DNA of 64,000 bases from Pseudomonas fluorescens (GCF_000967965.1 NZ_LACC01000023.1:62001-126000); one strand, 5' to 3'; numbered from the stretch's first letter, positions 34,662-43,791 are shown. The notes: generated by a model from the letters alone, not told the origin. Numbers and translations: made by a program.

Positions 34662-34765
34662 CTGTGTGACCTTAAGTAGCGCGGCTGTTCGGCACGTGAA
34701 TGTGCAGCCCGCAAAGCAAAGAGCAAAAGTGTTGGGTGATAGTGTCCGGTTCGCAATGCCGGCGA

Positions 34766-35128
34766 TCAGCCGTCGAAGGCATTCTGTAGCCAGTTCAATT
34801 GATCGAGGTTGCTGTCGATGGCAATCACGTCGAAGCGGCAAGGGGAATTGGCCCAGCGCGGCTCGCGCTGAAGAAAGTATTGCGCGGCGAAAACCAGTTT
34901 TTGCCGTTTGCGCTCATCGATGCTATCGAGCGCGCCACCCCATTGAGTGTTTTTTCTGTAGCGGACTTCAACGAATACTACTGTATCGCCATCTAGCATG
35001 ACCAGATCAAGCTCGCCGCGTTTACACAACCAGTTCTGCGCCAGCAGGCGCAGACCCTGTTGTTGAAGATGCTCGAGCGCATGGCGCTCGGCATCCTTGC
35101 CGCTTTGCTGGCGTGACCTGTCGGGCAT
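34766..35128 (-). CDS. yraN: YraN family protein (UPF0102), endonuclease-like
   Basis: 120 aa, typical. It contains GKDAERHALEHLQQQGLRLLAQN, then KRGELDLVMLDGDTVVFVEV with the E-x-D ... VEV-x-Y-R arrangement of a restriction-nuclease fold. The function is unproven in bacteria. The ATG at 35126-35128 overlaps the lpoA stop by one base, so translation is coupled; an upstream in-frame start is unlikely. Confidence 0.92.
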   Translation of the reverse strand: MPDRSRQQSGKDAERHALEHLQQQGLRLLAQNWLCKRGELDLVMLDGDTVVFVEVRYRKNTQWGGALDSIDERKRQKLVFAAQYFLQREPRWANSPCRFDVIAIDSNLDQLNWLQNAFDG

Positions 35129-36939
35129 CAGCGAGCGGTGTCCGGCAGGCGCTGAACCTGACCATTGGCGAACTCGGCCCATGGCAGCTGGCGCACGACC
35201 CGCTGGCTCTGAGACATGCCAAGGCTGCCCGACTCACCGTCGATGCGGCTGTCCGGCAGTGACTTGAGCTGGCCCAGGCGTGGCGCCAGGCGATAAGCGT
35301 CAACGCCCATGGCATAGAGGCGCCCCAGGCTGCCGGCGGCTTGTGGCCACTGAGCAGTGACCTGGCGGCGCAGTGGATCATTGGCGTCCAGCAACCATGG
35401 CGTCTCGCAGAAGCGAATGCCATTCATGTCGTTGTACTGGTTGACGTCACCGCTGGCGCTGAACACGTGGGAGGTGGCGTAGACTGGAACATCGCCAGCG
35501 TACTGGAAGTTCAGGGTCGGTTTGATCTGCTGGGCCTGTTGCGGTGTTGCGGCGAGGAAAATGAACTCGATGTCCTGGCGGCGCGATGGCTGGGCAGCCA
35601 CTTGCGAGCCAACGGTGCTTTGCAGGCTCTTGGCGCGGCCTTCGCTCTGACGCAGCTGGAACATGTCGGCAATCTGCTGGGCCAACTGGACCGGCTGATC
35701 GACGCGTTCGGTGACGACGATGGTGCCGCCATTGGCTTGCCAATCCTGGCTGAACGCCTTGAGTACGCGGTCGCCCCATTCACCTTTCGGCACCATGATG
35801 GCTGCGCGATGCAGGCCGTCGGCGCGAGCGCGGCGCGACACTTCGCGGGCTTCGTCTTCGGCGGCAAGGCCGAACTGGAACAGCTGCGCCGGGCCTTGAT
35901 CGCCCTCGCTGTAATTGAGTGCCAGGGTGGTGATCGGCAATTGCGGGCGAGTGCTCAGCTGTTTGACCAGCGGCTTCTCCAGCGGGCCGACGACCAGTTG
36001 CACGCCATCGGCCTGGGCCTTGCGGTAGAACTCATCCATGGACGTCAGGCGCGAGCTGTCATAAAACTCGATGGCAGGTGGTTTCTGCCCGGCCTGTTGG
36101 GCCTGGTAGTGAGCGGCCATGAAGCCGTCGCGCAGTGCCTTGCCGACCGAGGCCAGTTGGCCGTCCTGAGGCAGCAGCAGGGCGATCTTGCTCAGGGGCT
36201 GGCTGGCCAGCTCCTTGAGTTGGGTTAGTGACTGCGGCAATTGTTTGGCTGCCGGGTGCTTCGGATTCTGCGCGCGCCAGTTATCGATGGCGGCCTGTTG
36301 CTGCTCCAGGGTGCCGGCGGATTTCACGGCCAGTGCCAGGGCCATCCAGCCGCCGAGGTCGTCGGTGGTGTTTGGCTGCAACTGATCGGTCGGCAGCGAA
36401 GCGATCAGGGTCCAGATGGCTTCATGGTTTTTGCTCGCGGCTTCGCCTTTGAGCATCGGGGCGATGAAAATGCGCTCGCGGGCTGCGGCGAGGGTCTGGC
36501 CATCGGCTTCAAGTGCGCGGGCATGAACGGTGCCGGTGCGGACCTGTTGTTCGACGGGCAGTTCACTCAAGCGTTGCATGCTTGGGTGGCTCAAGGCGGC
36601 CAGTGCGGCCTTGGGCTGATTGCGGGTCATGGCCAGTTCGGCCGCCAGGGTGTTGGCGAAAACCTGTGGGCCAGGCTTGAGCTGTTCGATCGGAACCTGT
36701 TGCAGGATTTGCGCGGACTGGCCGGCATTGCCCTGGTGATAGGCCAGGTCGGCAGCGCTCAAGCGCAGCAGGGCGGCATCTTCCGGTGATTTGCTTTGGG
36801 AGGCCTTCTCAAGCAGTTGCTCGATACTGGCGTCCGGTGTCCGTGGAAGTTCGCCAAGGCTGGACGAGGGCGAGCTGGCGCAAGCCGCCAGCAAGGCAGC
36901 GAGGCAGAGGGCAGATAACAGCCGCAGGCAAGCGATCAT
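35128..36939 (-). CDS. lpoA: Penicillin-binding protein activator LpoA
   Basis: 603 aa. A lipoprotein signal (LLAACASS) puts Cys20 at the mature end. The N-terminal half is helical/TPR-like (about 40-260), and the C-terminal half is a LppC/periplasmic-binding-protein-like domain beginning KIALLLPQDGQLASVGKALRDGF (about 280). LpoA stimulates PBP1a from the outer membrane in enterobacteria. Length and order lpoA-yraN-diaA-dolP are as in E. coli. Divergent from rsmI with a 210-base shared region. Confidence 0.9.
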   Translation of the reverse strand: MIACLRLLSALCLAALLAACASSPSSSLGELPRTPDASIEQLLEKASQSKSPEDAALLRLSAADLAYHQGNAGQSAQILQQVPIEQLKPGPQVFANTLAAELAMTRNQPKAALAALSHPSMQRLSELPVEQQVRTGTVHARALEADGQTLAAARERIFIAPMLKGEAASKNHEAIWTLIASLPTDQLQPNTTDDLGGWMALALAVKSAGTLEQQQAAIDNWRAQNPKHPAAKQLPQSLTQLKELASQPLSKIALLLPQDGQLASVGKALRDGFMAAHYQAQQAGQKPPAIEFYDSSRLTSMDEFYRKAQADGVQLVVGPLEKPLVKQLSTRPQLPITTLALNYSEGDQGPAQLFQFGLAAEDEAREVSRRARADGLHRAAIMVPKGEWGDRVLKAFSQDWQANGGTIVVTERVDQPVQLAQQIADMFQLRQSEGRAKSLQSTVGSQVAAQPSRRQDIEFIFLAATPQQAQQIKPTLNFQYAGDVPVYATSHVFSASGDVNQYNDMNGIRFCETPWLLDANDPLRRQVTAQWPQAAGSLGRLYAMGVDAYRLAPRLGQLKSLPDSRIDGESGSLGMSQSQRVVRQLPWAEFANGQVQRLPDTAR

Positions 36940-37149
36940 GTAAGCGTTCCTGATACTCGATCAAATTAGCGTGGAATTGTACCCAAGCACTGGCCGGGGC
37001 GCGATGTTACTGGCGTGAATCGATCAATTTAGCTGGTGTAAATGTTGCGCCAGCGCACAAACGGTCACCGATACCTCGTTTGCTTGCGGGTATCGTGAGT
37101 CTCGCTACGCGCTACAATGGCGACTTTTACCGATCATGAGGTGTGCGCT
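36940..37149. promoter_or_regulatory. Divergent promoter region between lpoA and rsmI
   Basis: It holds the inverted repeat CGATACC ... GGTATCG (37069-37075 / 37089-37095) and a TACAAT (37113-37118) that could be a -10 for rsmI, though no good -35 is apparent. No gene is supported here. Confidence 0.4.
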
Positions 37150-38022
37150 TTGACTGCTCCAGGTGCTTTGAATTCCGCTGCTGGCTCGCTTTATGTGGTG
37201 GCGACGCCCATCGGCAACCTGGATGACATCAGTGCGCGGGCGCTGAAGATCCTGCGTGAAGTGGCCTTGATCGCCGCGGAAGACACCCGTCATTCCCAGC
37301 GCTTGATGCAACACTTCGGCATCTCGACGCCATTGGCGGCCTGCCATGAGCACAACGAGCGTGATGAAGGTAGTCGCTTTATCACTCGCCTGCTTGCCGG
37401 TGACAACGTGGCGTTGATCTCGGATGCCGGGACGCCGCTGATTTCCGATCCGGGTTATCACCTGGTGCGGCAGGCCCGGGCGGCGGGCATCAATGTGGTG
37501 CCGGTTCCGGGTGCCTGCGCATTGATTGCAGCGTTGTCGGCGGCGGGGCTGCCTTCCGACCGTTTCATTTTCGAAGGCTTTCTGCCGGCCAAGGCGGTGG
37601 GGCGGCGTGCGCGTCTCGAGCAGGTAAAAGAAGAACCTCGCACATTGATCTTCTATGAGGCCCCGCATCGCATCCTTGAATGCCTGCAAGACATGGAGCT
37701 GGTGTTCGGTCCCGAGCGCCCGGCGCTGCTTGCCCGTGAGCTGACCAAGACGTTTGAAACCCTCAAGGGGTTGCCGCTGGCGGAGCTACGCGAGTTCGTC
37801 GAGTCGGACAGCAATCAGCAGCGCGGCGAGTGCGTGGTGCTGGTGGCGGGCTGGTCCGCGCCCGAGGAGGAAGGTGCTGTCAGCAGCGAAGCGATGCGCA
37901 TCCTCAACCTGTTGCTCGAAGAAATGCCGCTCAAGCGTGCGGCGGCGTTGGCGGCGCAAATCACCGGCGAGCGAAAGAATGTGCTGTACCAGATCGCGCT
38001 GGATCAGCAGAAGGGCGAGTAA
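37150..38022 (+). CDS. rsmI: 16S rRNA (cytidine(1402)-2'-O)-methyltransferase RsmI
   Basis: 290 aa. Tetrapyrrole-methylase-type SAM fold with ATPIGNLDDIS near the N-terminus and the GTPLISDPG block. It methylates C1402 of 16S rRNA together with RsmH, whose gene is 1.3 kb downstream. TTG at 37150 is the preferred start: it lies eight bases after GAGG, and remembered homologues begin MTAPGALN. An ATG at 37117 is in frame but has no ribosome site. Confidence 0.9.
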   Translation: MTAPGALNSAAGSLYVVATPIGNLDDISARALKILREVALIAAEDTRHSQRLMQHFGISTPLAACHEHNERDEGSRFITRLLAGDNVALISDAGTPLISDPGYHLVRQARAAGINVVPVPGACALIAALSAAGLPSDRFIFEGFLPAKAVGRRARLEQVKEEPRTLIFYEAPHRILECLQDMELVFGPERPALLARELTKTFETLKGLPLAELREFVESDSNQQRGECVVLVAGWSAPEEEGAVSSEAMRILNLLLEEMPLKRAAALAAQITGERKNVLYQIALDQQKGE

Positions 38023-38096
38023 AACCCGACGCATAGGCGTGCTCAATGGCGCTTGGCGCTTGTTCTTCGGGCGCTGTGCCGGTAACCTTCGCGGCG

Positions 38097-38450
38097 GAGA
38101 GTCGATCGGACAGTCGCTGCCCTCTATGAAAATTAGGGGGGGGAGGAAAGTCCGGGCTCCATAGGGCGAAGTGCCAGGTAATGCCTGGGAGGCGTGAGCC
38201 TACGGAAAGTGCCACAGAAAATAACCGCCTAAGCGCTTCGGCGCCGGTAAGGGTGAAAAGGTGCGGTAAGAGCGCACCGCACGTCTGGCAACAGTTCGTG
38301 GCTAGGTAAACCCCACTTGGAGCAAGACCAAATAGGGTCCCAAGGCGTGGCCCGCGCTGGGACCGGGTAGGTTGCTAAAGATGTCCAGTGATGGCCATCG
38401 TAGACGAATGACTGTTCAAGACAGAACCCGGCTTACAGATCGACTCTCCA
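38097..38450 (+). ncRNA. rnpB: RNase P RNA (class A)
   Basis: The 5' segment AGAGTCGATCGGACAGTCGC pairs with the 3' segment AGATCGACTCT (P1). GAGGAAAGTCCGGGCTCCA near 38140 and the 3' GACAGAACCCGGCTTACAG near 38420 are the strongly conserved class A core. The RNA is the catalytic part of RNase P, which trims the 5' leader of tRNA precursors. Position between rsmI and mraZ is conserved in Pseudomonas. Ends are estimated from the P1 pairing. Confidence 0.96.
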
Positions 38451-38503
38451 CCTTTTTCTCCTCTCTGCTTAATTTATTGGGCAGAGTGTGTCGGTGGTAG
38501 CAA

Positions 38504-38637
38504 TTTCCCTCCTGCACCATCGTCAGCAGAAGCGGTTTTGTGATATCGATTAGCCCGCGCTTGTAGTGATCGCATAAACTCCACGCAGCACCGGTTTCCC
38601 TCCTTACACAATCATCCGCAGAACCTCTTTTGTAATA
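38504..38637 (+). repeat. Imperfect direct repeat pair downstream of rnpB
   Basis: TTTCCCTCCT(g/t)-CAC-ATC-TC-GCAGAA-TTTTGT-ATA appears at 38504-38545 and again at 38595-38637, with mismatches and one gap. The units are 91 bases apart and lie between the end of rnpB and the mra promoter. The region 38451-38795 holds no supportable gene; CTCTGC ... GCAGAG (38463-38486) is a further small hairpin. The origin is unknown. Confidence 0.7.
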
Positions 38638-38795
38638 CCAAAAAAATCTTACTCTTAATAAATTACTTTAACTTCCGAACGCAGCCTCCCGTGCTGATTC
38701 AAGTTATCGGTCAGTTTCATCTGCCGGATTCTCGTTACCTCTCCGTTAATGCTCCTAAATCTCAGTTCTGTAAGGGTTTTCCTTTGCTCCGTGCC

Positions 38796-38825
38796 TTGAC
38801 GGTGTGGTGGGCGCATTCCTATAGT
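38796..38825 (+). promoter_or_regulatory. Pmra promoter of the dcw cluster
   Basis: TTGACG (38796-38801), an 18-base spacer and TATAGT (38820-38825) give a good sigma-70 promoter about 75 bases before the mraZ start. Transcription would begin near 38832, inside the first MraZ repeat. This is probably the main promoter for mraZ to at least ftsW. Confidence 0.8.
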
Positions 38826-38831
38826 GTGCGC

Positions 38832-38858
38832 AAGTGGCGGAAAGTGGCATGAAGTGGG
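38832..38858 (+). promoter_or_regulatory. Triple-repeat MraZ operator
   Basis: AAGTGGC-GGA-AAGTGGC-ATG-AAGTGGG: three copies of AAGTGG(C/G) at a strict 10-base period (38832, 38842, 38852), just after the promoter -10. MraZ is known to bind tandem GTGG-containing repeats of this spacing upstream of its own gene and to repress the operon. Position and period fit an autorepression site. Confidence 0.88.
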
Positions 38859-38899
38859 TTTTTTGAACTCAAAACGCTAGAATTTGGAGAAACGCTGAC

Positions 38900-39355
38900 G
38901 TGTTTCGCGGAGCCAACGCTATCAGTCTCGATGCAAAGGGCCGTCTCGCAATGCCGAGCCGGTACCGTGACGAGCTCGATTCGCGCAGCTCCGGTCAGTT
39001 AATCGTGACAATTGATGCCGTTGATCCTTGTTTGTGTGTTTACCCCCTCGATGAGTGGGAAATTATTGAAACCAAACTGCGCGCACTGCCTTCGCTTCGC
39101 GAAGAGAACCGTCGCCTGCAACGTTTACTGATTGGTAATGCCGTCGACCTCGAGCTCGATGGCAGTGGTCGTTTTCTGGTTCCGCCGCGTCTTCGTGAAT
39201 ATGCCAAGTTGGATAAGCGCGCGATGTTGGTAGGCCAACTGAACAAGTTCCAATTGTGGGACGAGGATGCCTGGAACGCGGTTTCTGCCGCTGACCTGGC
39301 TGCCATTCAACAACCGGGCGCGATGCCTGATGAACTGCGTGATTTGATCCTGTGA
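38900..39355 (+). CDS. mraZ: Transcriptional regulator MraZ
   Basis: 151 aa. Two AbrB/SpoVT-like repeats; the first contains ISLDAKGRLAMPSRYRDEL and the second LELDGSGRFLVPPRLREYA. MraZ forms a ring and represses the dcw operon, with its tandem-repeat operator 42-68 bases upstream here. The start is GTG at 38900 after TTGGAGAAACGCTGAC. The stop overlaps the rsmH GTG by four bases. Confidence 0.95.
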   Translation: MFRGANAISLDAKGRLAMPSRYRDELDSRSSGQLIVTIDAVDPCLCVYPLDEWEIIETKLRALPSLREENRRLQRLLIGNAVDLELDGSGRFLVPPRLREYAKLDKRAMLVGQLNKFQLWDEDAWNAVSAADLAAIQQPGAMPDELRDLIL

Positions 39356-40299
39356 CTATTGATAGCGGCTTTAACCACATCACCGTACTGCTTGACGAAG
39401 CCGTCGAGGCTCTCGCCGTACGTCCTGATGGCTGCTATCTGGACGGCACGTTTGGGCGCGGCGGACACAGCCGGTTGATCCTCAGCCAGCTCGGTCCCGA
39501 TGGTCGGTTGCTCGGATTCGATAAAGATCCACAAGCGATTGCCACTGGGCAGACGCTAGCGGCCGAAGACGGCCGCTTTGTCGTTGTGCAGCGCAGCTTT
39601 GCCGAGCTCGGTTCGGAAGTCGCCGAACGCGGTCTGGCCGGCAAGGTCAGCGGCGTTCTGCTGGATCTGGGCGTGTCTTCGCCACAGCTCGACGACCCTG
39701 AGCGCGGCTTCAGCTTCCTCAACGACGGTCCCCTGGATATGCGCATGGATCCGTCCCGTGGCATCAGCGCCGCCGAATTCGTCAACACCGCTCCGGTGGA
39801 AGAAATCGCCCGGGTGTTCAAGGAATACGGCGAAGAGCGTTTCTCCGGCCGCATGGCCCGTGCCGTGGCCGAGCGCCGCGACATCAAGCCATTCGAGCGC
39901 ACCGGTGACCTGGCTGAAGTCCTGAAGGTCGCCAACCCGGCGTGGGAAAAGGGCAAGAACCCTGCAACCCGCGCTTTCCAGGGATTGCGTATTCACGTCA
40001 ACAACGAACTGGGTGATCTGGAAACCGGTCTCGAAGCCGCGCTGGAGTGCCTGGAAGTGGGCGGTCGCCTGGTGGTGATCAGCTTCCATTCGTTGGAAGA
40101 CCGTATCGTCAAACTGTTCATGCGCAAGCTGGTCAAAGGCGAAGCCGACAACCTGCCGCGCAACCTGCCGGTTCGGCATGTCGCCTTCGAACCGAAAATC
40201 AAAGTCCATGGCAAAGCGCAGACGGCCTCCGACGCCGAACTCAAAGCCAACCCACGTTCCCGTAGCGCTGTCATGCGCGTGGCGGAGAAGCTGCGGTGA
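39352..40299 (+). CDS. rsmH: 16S rRNA (cytosine(1402)-N(4))-methyltransferase RsmH
   Basis: 315 aa. It contains YLDGTFGRGGHS (SAM-binding), LLDLGVSSPQLD and ISFHSLEDRIVK, diagnostic of MraW/RsmH. It methylates N4 of C1402. GTG start overlapping the mraZ stop (GTGA). ftsL begins with a GTG overlapping its own stop. Essential for accurate translation, conserved in every dcw cluster. Confidence 0.95.
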   Translation: MTIDSGFNHITVLLDEAVEALAVRPDGCYLDGTFGRGGHSRLILSQLGPDGRLLGFDKDPQAIATGQTLAAEDGRFVVVQRSFAELGSEVAERGLAGKVSGVLLDLGVSSPQLDDPERGFSFLNDGPLDMRMDPSRGISAAEFVNTAPVEEIARVFKEYGEERFSGRMARAVAERRDIKPFERTGDLAEVLKVANPAWEKGKNPATRAFQGLRIHVNNELGDLETGLEAALECLEVGGRLVVISFHSLEDRIVKLFMRKLVKGEADNLPRNLPVRHVAFEPKIKVHGKAQTASDAELKANPRSRSAVMRVAEKLR

Positions 40300-40589
40300 G
40301 CAAGCTTTTCGCCAAGCCATTGCCCGGCGGAAGCTTCTTCATGCTGCTGCTGTTTATCGGCGTGCTCGTGTCGGCCATCGGCGTGTCCTACAGCGCGCAC
40401 TGGAACCGTCAGCTATTGAATTCGCTGTACAACGAACTGAGCGTGCGCGACAAGGCGCAGGCGGAGTGGGGCCGGTTGATTCTGGAGCAGAGCACCTGGA
40501 CCGCCCACAGTCGTATCGAAGTGCTGGCTACCGAACAATTGAAAATGCATATCCCTGGTGCCGCTGACGTGAAGATGGTGGCGCCATGA
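40296..40589 (+). CDS. ftsL: Cell division protein FtsL
   Basis: 97 aa. One membrane helix (about 14-34, FFMLLLFIGVLVSAIGVSYS) and a periplasmic leucine-zipper-like helix (LLNSLYNELSVRDKAQAEWG). FtsL forms the FtsQLB complex that regulates FtsWI. GTG start overlaps the rsmH stop by four bases; its stop overlaps the ftsI start. Confidence 0.93.
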   Translation: MSKLFAKPLPGGSFFMLLLFIGVLVSAIGVSYSAHWNRQLLNSLYNELSVRDKAQAEWGRLILEQSTWTAHSRIEVLATEQLKMHIPGAADVKMVAP

Positions 40590-42328
40590 TGAAACTCGAA
40601 GGTGCACTCTTTCCTTGGCGGTTCCGCGTGGTGCTGGGTTTGCTCGGTATCATGGTGGCCGCGATTGCCTGGCGCATCATCGATTTGCAAGTGGTCGACC
40701 GTGCCTTCCTTAAAGGTCAGGGCGATGCCCGCAGTGTTCGTCATATTCCCATTCCGGCTCACCGTGGTCTGATCACCGACCGTAACGGCGAGCCTTTGGC
40801 CGTGAGTACTCCGGTCACCACCCTTTGGGCCAATGCCAAGGAAATGCAAACAGCCAAAGAGAAGTGGCCGGCACTGGCGGTTGCCTTGGGGCAGGACCCG
40901 AAAGCCCTGGCCGAACGTCTCGAAGCCCAGGCCAACAAAGAATTCATTTATCTGGTGCGCGGACTGACCCCGGAGCAGGGCCAGGCTGTGCTCGATCTGA
41001 AGGTGCCGGGTGTTTATGGCATCGAAGAGTTCCGGCGTTTCTACCCGGCCGGCGAAGTCACTGCTCATATGGTCGGGTTTACCGACATCGATGATCACGG
41101 TCGTGAAGGCGTCGAACTGGCCTACGACGAATGGCTGGCGGGGGTCCCTGGCAAGCGTCAAGTGATCAAGGACCGGCGCGGCCGGCTGATCAAGGATGTG
41201 CAGGTCACCAAAAACGCCAAGGCCGGTAAGCCCTTGGCGTTGTCCATTGACCTGCGCCTGCAATACCTGGCCAACCGCGAATTGCGCAATGCGATCATCG
41301 AGAACGGCGCCAAGGCCGGCAGCCTGGTGATCATGGACGTGAAGACCGGCGAGATTCTCGCAATGGTCAACCAGCCGACCTACAACCCGAACAACCGCCG
41401 CAACCTGCAGCCGGCGATGATGCGTAACCGCGCGATGATCGACGTGTTCGAGCCAGGCTCGACGATGAAAGCGATCTCGATGAGCGCCGCGATCGAAACC
41501 GGCCGCTGGAAACCGAGCGACACCGTCGAGGTGTATCCGGGCTCCTTGCAGATTGGCAAGTACACCATCAAGGACGTTTCCAAGACCGAAGGTCCGGTGC
41601 TCGACCTGACCGGCATCCTGATCAACTCCAGTAACGTCGGCATGAGCAAGGTCGCGTTCGATATCGGTGGCGAAACCATTTTCCGTCTGGCGCAGAAAGT
41701 CGGCCTCGGCCAGGACACCGGCCTGGGCTTTCCGGGCGAGCGCGTCGGCAACCTGCCGAACTACCGCGAATGGCGCAAGGCAGAAACCGCCACGCTGTCC
41801 TACGGCTACGGTATCTCCGTGACCGCGATCCAGCTGGTCCACGCCTTCTCGGCCTTGGCCAACAATGGTCGCCTCGCACCGCTGACCCTGATCAAGACTG
41901 ACAAAGCGCCGCAAACCACCCAGGTGCTGCCGGAGGCGGTCGCGAAAACCATGCAGGGCATGCTGCAGCAAGTGATCGAGGCCCCGCGCGGTGTATTCCG
42001 TGCGCAGGTGCCGGCGTATCACGTGGGCGGCAAGTCGGGTACTGCGCGTAAAACCTCGGTCGGCACCAAGGGTTACGCCGAGAACTCCTACCGTTCGCTG
42101 TTCGCCGGCTTCGGCCCGATGAGCGACCCGCGTTACGCCATCGTGGTGGTAATCGACGAGCCGACCAAGGCCGGTTACTTCGGCGGCCTGGTTTCCGCAC
42201 CGGTGTTCAGCCGCGTGATGTCGGGCACCCTGCGCCTGATGAACATTACCCCGGACAACCTGCCACCTACTCAACAAGCGAACGCAACACCGGTCGTTCC
42301 GCTGAAAGCCAATGGAGGGCGCGGCTGA
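40586..42328 (+). CDS. ftsI: Peptidoglycan D,D-transpeptidase FtsI (PBP3)
   Basis: 580 aa. One N-terminal membrane anchor (about 13-33). The active-site motifs are SxxK = STMK (292-295), SxN = SSN (348-350) and KTG-type KSGT (483-486). It crosslinks septal peptidoglycan and is the target of aztreonam and other beta-lactams. Two adjacent ATG codons at 40586 and 40589 are both possible starts. The stop overlaps the murE ATG by one base. Confidence 0.97.
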   Translation: MMKLEGALFPWRFRVVLGLLGIMVAAIAWRIIDLQVVDRAFLKGQGDARSVRHIPIPAHRGLITDRNGEPLAVSTPVTTLWANAKEMQTAKEKWPALAVALGQDPKALAERLEAQANKEFIYLVRGLTPEQGQAVLDLKVPGVYGIEEFRRFYPAGEVTAHMVGFTDIDDHGREGVELAYDEWLAGVPGKRQVIKDRRGRLIKDVQVTKNAKAGKPLALSIDLRLQYLANRELRNAIIENGAKAGSLVIMDVKTGEILAMVNQPTYNPNNRRNLQPAMMRNRAMIDVFEPGSTMKAISMSAAIETGRWKPSDTVEVYPGSLQIGKYTIKDVSKTEGPVLDLTGILINSSNVGMSKVAFDIGGETIFRLAQKVGLGQDTGLGFPGERVGNLPNYREWRKAETATLSYGYGISVTAIQLVHAFSALANNGRLAPLTLIKTDKAPQTTQVLPEAVAKTMQGMLQQVIEAPRGVFRAQVPAYHVGGKSGTARKTSVGTKGYAENSYRSLFAGFGPMSDPRYAIVVVIDEPTKAGYFGGLVSAPVFSRVMSGTLRLMNITPDNLPPTQQANATPVVPLKANGGRG

Positions 42329-43791
42329 TGTCTCTGAGCCTGAACAAGATTTTCCCTCACGCCGGCCACGATCTGCTGATTCGCGAACTCGCCCTGGACA
42401 GCCGCAATGTGCGCGCGGGCGATCTGTTCCTCGCCGTGCCGGGTGGGAAATTCGATGGGCGCGCGCATATTGCCGACGCCTTGCAACGCGGTGCTGCCGC
42501 AGTGGCCTATGAAGTAGAAGGCGCCACAGTCCTGCCGATCACTGAAGTGCCGCTGATTCCGGTCAAAGGCCTGGCGGCTCAGCTGTCGGACATCGCCGGG
42601 CGCTTTTATGGCGAGCCGAGCCATCACCTGAACCTGGTGGGCGTGACCGGCACCAATGGCAAGACCAGCGTGACTCAATTGGTTGCCCAGGCACTGGACC
42701 TGCTCGGCCAGCACTGCGGCCTGGTCGGCACGCTCGGTTCCGGTTTCTACGGCGCGCTGGAAAGCGGCCTGCACACCACGCCGAATCCGATTGCCGTGCA
42801 AGCGACCCTGGCGGACCTGAAAAAGGCCGGGGCCAAAGCCGTGGCGATGGAGGTTTCTTCCCATGGCCTGGACCAGGGCCGCGTGACGGCATTGGCCTTC
42901 GATGTGGCGGTGATGACCAACCTGTCCCGCGATCACCTGGATTACCACGGCACCATGCAGGCTTACGGCGAAGCCAAGTCCAGGCTGTTTGCCTGGAATG
43001 ATTTGAAATGCCGCGTGGTCAACCTCGACGACAAGTTTGGTCGGCAACTGGCCGCCGACAAGTGCGAATCGCGGCTGATCACCTATAGCCTGGAAGATTC
43101 CAGCGCTTACCTGTATTGCCGCCAGGCGCAATTCGACGACGAAGGCGTGCGCGCCACGCTGGTCACGCCACAAGGCGAGCACCACTTGCGCAGCACCTTG
43201 CTCGGTCGCTTCAACCTGAGCAATGTCCTGGCGGCGGTCGGCGCGTTGCTCGGTCTGGATTACGCCCTGGACGAAATCCTCAAGGTGCTGCCTCAGCTTG
43301 AAGGCCCTGCCGGTCGCATGCAGCGTCTGGGCGGTGGTTCGCAGCCGCTGGTGGTGGTCGATTACGCCCACACCCCGGATGCCCTGGAAAAAGTATTGCT
43401 GGCCCTGCGTCCGCACGCCAAGGGCCGGTTGTTGTGCCTGTTCGGCTGTGGCGGCGACCGCGATCGCGGCAAGCGCCCGTTGATGGCTGAAGTGGTCGAG
43501 CGCCTGGCCGATGGCGTGCTGGTGACCGATGACAATCCGCGCACTGAAGACCCATCGGTGATTTTCGATGACATCCGCGCCGGTTTCACGGCAGTGGATA
43601 AAGTGGAATTCGTTGCCGGTCGTGGTCAGGCGATTGCCCGGCTGATCGCCAGTGCCTCAGCGGATGACGTGATTGTCCTGGCCGGTAAAGGTCACGAGGA
43701 CTATCAGGAAATCAACGGCGAGCGTCATGCCTTTTCCGATCTGGTCGAGGCCGATCGCGCCTTGACTGCGTGGGAGGTGACCCATGCTTAA
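42328..43791 (+). CDS. murE: UDP-N-acetylmuramoyl-L-alanyl-D-glutamate--2,6-diaminopimelate ligase MurE
   Basis: 487 aa. ATP loop GVTGTNGKTS (about 104-113), and DNPR (in VTDDNPRTEDP, about residue 392), the motif that selects meso-diaminopimelate. Cytoplasmic enzyme adding the third residue of the stem peptide. The start ATG 42328 shares a base with the ftsI stop. It overlaps murF by eight bases. Confidence 0.97.
   Translation: MSLSLNKIFPHAGHDLLIRELALDSRNVRAGDLFLAVPGGKFDGRAHIADALQRGAAAVAYEVEGATVLPITEVPLIPVKGLAAQLSDIAGRFYGEPSHHLNLVGVTGTNGKTSVTQLVAQALDLLGQHCGLVGTLGSGFYGALESGLHTTPNPIAVQATLADLKKAGAKAVAMEVSSHGLDQGRVTALAFDVAVMTNLSRDHLDYHGTMQAYGEAKSRLFAWNDLKCRVVNLDDKFGRQLAADKCESRLITYSLEDSSAYLYCRQAQFDDEGVRATLVTPQGEHHLRSTLLGRFNLSNVLAAVGALLGLDYALDEILKVLPQLEGPAGRMQRLGGGSQPLVVVDYAHTPDALEKVLLALRPHAKGRLLCLFGCGGDRDRGKRPLMAEVVERLADGVLVTDDNPRTEDPSVIFDDIRAGFTAVDKVEFVAGRGQAIARLIASASADDVIVLAGKGHEDYQEINGERHAFSDLVEADRALTAWEVTHA

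Noticed and set aside
34068..34841. Longer start for the SIS gene and the name gmhA
   Set aside because: The 60 extra codons have no homology-like features, and a good ribosome site precedes 34661. Neighbours yraN, lpoA and dolP favour DiaA over heptose isomerase.
40409..42277. 622-codon open frame antisense to ftsI
   Set aside because: Shadow of ftsI, whose SxxK, SxN and KSGT motifs are intact. The antisense product is His/Arg-rich with no recognisable fold.
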